From contig JAEDJA010000016.1 of assembly GCA_016296575.1 (NCBI GenBank), positions 1 to 53,769 of the forward strand: a stretch of 53,769 nt of DNA. The letters run 5' to 3'. Positions 50,464-53,769 of this stretch are shown one piece after another (the stretch's first letter is position 1; the number at the start of each line of letters is the position of its first letter). The notes under the pieces are model-generated. The model was not told the DNA's origin. It searched no databases and saw only the letters and a program-made list of their open reading frames with translations. This DNA is from Treponema sp. GTDB lineage: Bacteria; Spirochaetota; Spirochaetia; Treponematales; Treponemataceae. A program made the translations under genes and the position numbers.

Positions 50464-51246
50464 CTATTTCTTATATGCAACAGAGAAACTTGGACTCAAC
50501 TGAAGTTCATAATAGGAGGCAACCTGTTCTTCAAATAAGCGATCCAATGTATCCTGATAAGACATAATTTTACCAACGTAATTCAAAGTACTCTGCGGTG
50601 TTCGATTGCTTCGTACTTTTCCAGTTCCAGCATTATACATAGCTAAAGCTGAAATTTCATTTCCGGCAGTATCCAGACAAAACTTCAGATGACTCATACC
50701 GTATTTTGCACTTACAGCAGGATTGAAAAAATCTTCTTCTGTAAGATTTGGAAAAGAATTAGAGTTCAACTGAAAAAGGCCACGATCAATAGAAGAATTT
50801 GAATTGGAATTTACTGCATTGGAACGATAGCGGCTTTCTGTATAAGCAAGAGAAAAAGCAAGGCTTAAAGGAATATCATTTTTCTCAGCTTCAATAAGAA
50901 TGCTGTCAGATACTTCACGGTTTCCTGTAACATGCGAATAAAACCATTCAACAGCTGCTTTTGAAGTCTGCTGACGATAAAGGTAAAGACCTCTGTCACT
51001 GGAAGAATCTTTTACAAGCGATACTTCTTTTAAGTAAGATGCAAATTCTGGAATCTGATCATCTTCATAAAAAAGAACTTCTTCTTCCTCTTCTACCTCT
51101 TCTTCTATTTCTGCTGGAATTTCTTCTTCCGGAACTGGAAATGACTTATATACGTAAAAAGAACTGCCAAAAATTAAAGCAGTGAAAAACAAAGAAAGCA
51201 GGCATGACAGAAAAAATCTGCTGTTTCCGTTTTTGTTGTCGATCAA
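50464..51246 (-). CDS. Membrane-anchored lytic transglycosylase (SLT domain)
   Basis: 260 residues. TTG start at 51246 after a GGGG site. Single N-terminal membrane helix (FFLSCLLSLFFTALIFGSSF), then an acidic Glu-rich stretch (EEEIPAEIEEEVEEEEE), then an SLT/lysozyme-like domain: SLAFSLAYTESRYRSNAVNS with the catalytic Glu, DRGLFQLNSNSFPNLTEEDF and ALAMYNAGTGKVR. It should cut peptidoglycan glycan strands outside the inner membrane, leaving 1,6-anhydro ends. The long acidic linker could reach the wall. Confidence 0.87.
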   Translation of the reverse strand: MIDNKNGNSRFFLSCLLSLFFTALIFGSSFYVYKSFPVPEEEIPAEIEEEVEEEEEVLFYEDDQIPEFASYLKEVSLVKDSSSDRGLYLYRQQTSKAAVEWFYSHVTGNREVSDSILIEAEKNDIPLSLAFSLAYTESRYRSNAVNSNSNSSIDRGLFQLNSNSFPNLTEEDFFNPAVSAKYGMSHLKFCLDTAGNEISALAMYNAGTGKVRSNRTPQSTLNYVGKIMSYQDTLDRLFEEQVASYYELQLSPSFSVAYKK

Positions 51247-51433
51247 TTTAATCCCCTAGATAAAATATTCAAGGACTTTTTCTAATGGGTTTATAATGAC
51301 ATAAAAAAGAAATGAATTCAAGTACATTAAGTGACAATAAATGGAAAATTACTGAAAACCTTTGCAAAGTTTACGCTTTCTACACATTCTTTACGATAAC
51401 TTAACAAAACAAAGCATTAAATTCTAAATTATA

Positions 51434-51904
51434 CTAGATATGAACCAGTGGTAGTTCAAGAAGATTGTATTTTTCGCAAAGTTCTTTTGATGCAAAATAA
51501 ACGTACTGTGCATGTTTTTTTGCCAGAACTTCAATAAATTCTTCCACTGCCCCTTTTCCACAGGCGAGAATATTTTCAGAAAGGAGAAATCCTGTAACAC
51601 TGACACAATCTTTTATTCTTCGTGCCGTATGGTTAAAGGTATTGATATAAGATTCGATTTTATCTTCAGAATCAAGAACTGCATCACTTTTTATTTTTAT
51701 AAGAGCAAACTTTCCTTCTTCATCAAGCCCCTTAAGCTTTTCACGAAGATCAGCCAGAAATTCTTCATTGTAAATATCTTCATCAATCTCAATATTTTTC
51801 TGATCAGCCTCGTAAACAAAAAGCTTTGAACAATTTACTTCAGTGCCATCAGATATTTTAAAAAGTTTGTTTTCTTTAATTTCAAAAAGTGATTCTAGCT
51901 TCAT
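51434..51904 (-). CDS. Hypothetical protein
   Basis: 156 residues, acidic, without signal peptide or membrane segment. Regions such as EEFLADLREKLKGLDEEGKF and AVEEFIEVLAKKHAQYVYFA look alpha/beta. No family recognised. The ATG at 51904 follows a TATAAT by six bases and has no Shine-Dalgarno. Confidence 0.65.
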   Translation of the reverse strand: MKLESLFEIKENKLFKISDGTEVNCSKLFVYEADQKNIEIDEDIYNEEFLADLREKLKGLDEEGKFALIKIKSDAVLDSEDKIESYINTFNHTARRIKDCVSVTGFLLSENILACGKGAVEEFIEVLAKKHAQYVYFASKELCEKYNLLELPLVHI

Positions 51905-51910
51905 GATTTA

Positions 51911-51939
51911 ATTATAGATAAAAAAACTTCTTTGTTCAA
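51911..51939 (-). promoter_or_regulatory. Leaderless promoter of the 51434 gene
   Basis: TTGAAC (51934-51939), 17 bases, TATAAT (51911-51916), six bases, ATG at 51904, all on the minus strand. Confidence 0.65.
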
Positions 51940-52082
51940 TTCTGCCCATCCCTCGTGCCCTTCTATCGAAAAACAAAACCAGACTTACAGTTTACAGATT
52001 TTTCATTTTATTAAAAATATCAAAATTTTTCACCAGATAACATTTTTTTATATTAAAAATCTCCAATTTATGTAAAATTCTT

Positions 52083-52111
52083 TTGATATTTTTTTTTCAT
52101 TTTGCTATACT
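52083..52111 (+). promoter_or_regulatory. Promoter of the AraC-type regulator, leaderless geometry
   Basis: TTGATA, 17-base spacer, TATACT, then seven bases to ATG 52119. Confidence 0.65.
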
Positions 52112-52118
52112 TTTTGCC

Positions 52119-52859
52119 ATGAATACTACAAAAGAACTTCTTTCTGCTCTTTTTGATCAAAGTGAAAATGACAAATATCACATGGCTTACAGTGATGAAA
52201 TGGTTTTTTATTCTGCGGTTCAGTCAGGAGATGAAGAATTATTAATGAAGGTAATGAAGCCATTCACCTCTGAAGGAATGGGTGTTCTTTCTTCCAAGCC
52301 TATCCGAAATCTTCAATATCATCTTGTCATTACAGTTGCACTGATTACACGTTTCTGTATTGAAGGCGGGATGAATTCTGAAACTGCCTACACTTTAAGT
52401 GATTTATATATACGAAAACTCGATGTACTGAATTCGGAAGAAGAACTCAATCAGCTTCATAAAGAAGTTGCACTGGATTTTACACGACGCATGAAGGGTA
52501 TTAACAAGAAAAGTGAATATCCAAAATCTGTAAGATCAGCAATAGACTTTATTTCTGATCACGTTTACCAGCCGATTTCCCTTGAAGACATAGCTGATTA
52601 TGCTGCAACAAATCCAAGTTACCTTTCCTCTGTTTTCAAACGCGTTACAGGCACATCAATTTCTTCTTACATACAAAAAAAACGTGTAGAGACAGCCAAG
52701 AGCCTTCTTGCCTTCAGCGATGAAAGCTTTTCTGAAATTTCAAACAAACTGAACTTCAGTTCACATTCATATTTCATTGCAATTTTCAAAAAACACACAG
52801 GTCTAACCCCCAAAGAATACAGAGACCGTTTCTACGAAAAAAAATTCATTGAGTCTTAA
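52119..52859 (+). CDS. AraC-family transcriptional regulator
   Basis: 246 residues from ATG 52119 (MNTTKELLSALF), chosen because the promoter is just ahead; the longer reading from 52083 would translate the -35/-10 region. Residues 1-135 are helical, unlike the cupin domain of AraC itself. The C-terminal 100 residues carry two helix-turn-helix motifs: ISLEDIADYAATNPSYLSSV and FSEISNKLNFSSHSYFIAIF, then KKHTGLTPKEYRDRF. The ligand and targets are unknown. It has no partner gene. Confidence 0.87.
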   Translation: MNTTKELLSALFDQSENDKYHMAYSDEMVFYSAVQSGDEELLMKVMKPFTSEGMGVLSSKPIRNLQYHLVITVALITRFCIEGGMNSETAYTLSDLYIRKLDVLNSEEELNQLHKEVALDFTRRMKGINKKSEYPKSVRSAIDFISDHVYQPISLEDIADYAATNPSYLSSVFKRVTGTSISSYIQKKRVETAKSLLAFSDESFSEISNKLNFSSHSYFIAIFKKHTGLTPKEYRDRFYEKKFIES

Positions 52860-52865
52860 TAAAAA

Positions 52866-52884
52866 GAAGGGACTGCCCTTTTTT
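52866..52884 (+). terminator. Possible short terminator after the AraC gene
   Basis: AAGGG-ACTG-CCCTT followed by four T. The stem is short, and the same bases are also part of an open frame (see next entry), so this is uncertain. Confidence 0.4.
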
Positions 52885-52889
52885 ACAGC

Positions 52890-53012
52890 CCGGAAGAAAA
52901 ATCACTTGATGACAGCGACATTTCAAAAATCGAAAAAATCTTAGATGAAGAATCTGCTAAGGCAGTTCAAAACATAAAGAATCGCCTGCACGAAGAAAGC
53001 ATACATTCTTGA
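52890..53012 (+). pseudogene. Open-frame remnant without a start (5' to the DUF3990 gene)
   Basis: About 40 codons, ending TGA at 53010-53012, that read SPEEKSLDDSDISKIEKIL and EESAKAVQNIKNRLHEES. Composition is protein-like (acidic helix), but no ATG or GTG begins it. It may be the remains of a small upstream partner of the DUF3990 operon. Nothing else is seen in 53013-53045. Confidence 0.35.
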
Positions 53013-53058
53013 CATCAGAAAATCTGTAATTTATTATTTATTGTAGAGGATGTTATAA

Positions 53059-53676
53059 TTGATTAGGCTTTTTCATGGTTCTAAAAATGGAATTAATGGT
53101 ACTATTCAGCCAATAAGCAGAGAATTTTGTGATTTTGGCAAGGGTTTCTATATGGGTACCGAAAAAGAACAGCCCATGACATTAATCTGTAACTATGAAA
53201 ATGCAACAATGTATGAACTAGAACTTAACACAGAAAATCTGATTATAAAAGATATTCCATTAAATATAGATTGGGCTCTATTCGTTGCATTTAACAGAGG
53301 CCGACTTACAAAAGAGTTAACTCCAGAACTATATGAAAAATACTCAGCTTATTGTAATGGAATCGATATATGCAAAGGATATATAGCCAATGACAGAATG
53401 TTTGTTGTGCTAGATCGTTTTTTTGATGGAGAAATCACTGATATTGCTCTTGTTGAAAGTCTTTCTGCATTAAAGCTTGGCATTCAATATGTTGCGAAAA
53501 CTCAAAAAGCTTGTGATGCAATTTCCGTAATAAATAAATATCAGCTTTCTTCTGAACAAAGAAAAGAATTGATTTCTCGAAGTGAAGAAAACCGGCAGCT
53601 CGGAATTTCTCTTGCAAATAAAATTTGTCGTGAACACAGACGGGAGGGAAAATATTTTGATGAACTCATCAAATAA
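53059..53676 (+). CDS. DUF3990 protein, ADP-ribosyltransferase-like (putative toxin)
   Basis: 205 residues from a TTG at 53059 after GAGGA. MIRLFHGSKNGINGTIQPIS, then DFGKGFYMGTEKEQ, resemble the core of DUF3990 proteins, distantly related to ADP-ribosyltransferases (His-Gly at the start, Phe-Gly-x-Gly-Phe-Tyr next). Proteins of this type are often in small operons with short partners, as in toxin-antitoxin systems. Here a further ORF overlaps its end. Toxin function is inferred. Confidence 0.7.
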   Translation: MIRLFHGSKNGINGTIQPISREFCDFGKGFYMGTEKEQPMTLICNYENATMYELELNTENLIIKDIPLNIDWALFVAFNRGRLTKELTPELYEKYSAYCNGIDICKGYIANDRMFVVLDRFFDGEITDIALVESLSALKLGIQYVAKTQKACDAISVINKYQLSSEQRKELISRSEENRQLGISLANKICREHRREGKYFDELIK

Positions 53677-53769
53677 CAAATTACATTCTCTTTCTCAGTT
53701 TGAAAGGCAATTATGCGGCATACAAGGAAAAATGTTTGAGCTTTCGGCTAAGAAAAACTTTTCCAGTAA
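53660..53769 (+). CDS. Partner ORF of the DUF3990 gene (cut by window end)
   Basis: ATG at 53660, inside the end of the DUF3990 gene, after GGGAGGGAA. The 36 codons visible (MNSSNNKLHSLSQFERQLCG then IQGKMFELSAKKNFSS) stay open to the last base. Overlap suggests translational coupling; it is a candidate antitoxin. The rest lies outside the window. Confidence 0.5.
   Translation, partial: MNSSNNKLHSLSQFERQLCGIQGKMFELSAKKNFSS

Noticed and set aside
52083..52118. Longer start of the AraC-type regulator
   Set aside because: The extra 12 codons coincide with the -35 and -10 boxes of a well-formed promoter.
1..53769. tRNA, rRNA, tmRNA or a replication origin
   Set aside because: No cloverleaf, rRNA motif, DnaA-box cluster or dnaA/dnaN genes were recognised by eye; a scan with tRNAscan/Infernal would be decisive.

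Overview
The window looks like the chromosome of a low-GC spirochaete of the genus Treponema, probably a gut or rumen type. The basis is inference from gene content: the conserved order rpsP-khpA-rimM-trmD-rplS followed by an FlhB-C-like protein and a YraN-family protein, an EarP/EF-P pair, a two-domain regulatory inorganic pyrophosphatase, FolE2, and GGDEF proteins fused to sugar-binding-protein sensors. I saw no rRNA, tRNA or CRISPR array.

Layout. (1) 1-960: remnants of an IS256-type and an IS3-type transposase that cut the 3' end of a polysaccharide flippase gene. (2) 936-9915, minus strand: a surface-polysaccharide operon with flippase fragment, CapA-like phosphoesterase, asparagine-synthase-like amidotransferase, acyltransferase split at a G8 tract, and WlbA/WlbB/WlbC-like enzymes for a diacetamido-sugar acid. 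A two-gene ATPase/putative-nuclease module sits inside it. (3) 9967-12831: a CotH-like kinase lipoprotein with a pentanucleotide repeat at its 5' end, a membrane-protein remnant, and a Fic protein under a promoter overlapped by a perfect 36-bp palindrome. (4) 12888-23279: an envelope locus with an ABC-2 permease, two large YidC-like/alkaline-phosphatase-superfamily fusions, a cytidylyltransferase fused to a PLP enzyme, and a TagB/TagF-like phosphotransferase. An IS982 remnant and a duplicated permease start lie within it. (5) 23301-36777: housekeeping and signalling genes: pyrophosphatase, His-rich CobW GTPase, FolD, FolE2, PgeF, deacetylase, c-di-GMP proteins, HPt and an ATP-grasp enzyme. (6) 36930-43823: ribosome/tRNA maturation operon, small treponemal genes, EarP and EF-P. 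(7) 43930-51904, minus strand: a 7TM LuxR-type sensor regulator, SerA joined in frame to a GIY-YIG domain through palindromic repeats, SerC, Rex with its operator, a lytic transglycosylase and an unknown protein. (8) 52083-end: an AraC regulator and a DUF3990 toxin-like operon cut by the window end.

How the parts fit. Regions 2-4 are variable envelope genes. Two carry simple repeats whose present length puts the gene out of frame with its best start or second half, so phase variation is likely. The YidC/phosphatase fusions, the CDP-alcohol-forming enzyme and the TagF-like enzyme suggest a pathway that adds phospho-alcohol groups to a surface polymer. A family of 25-nt imperfect palindromes spaced at exactly 42 bp flanks the GIY-YIG domain and recurs in a MITE-like element elsewhere; this is the strongest candidate for an undescribed mobile system. 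Several genes have a sigma70 promoter whose -10 box ends only 6-9 bases before the ATG, so they are probably read from leaderless mRNAs.
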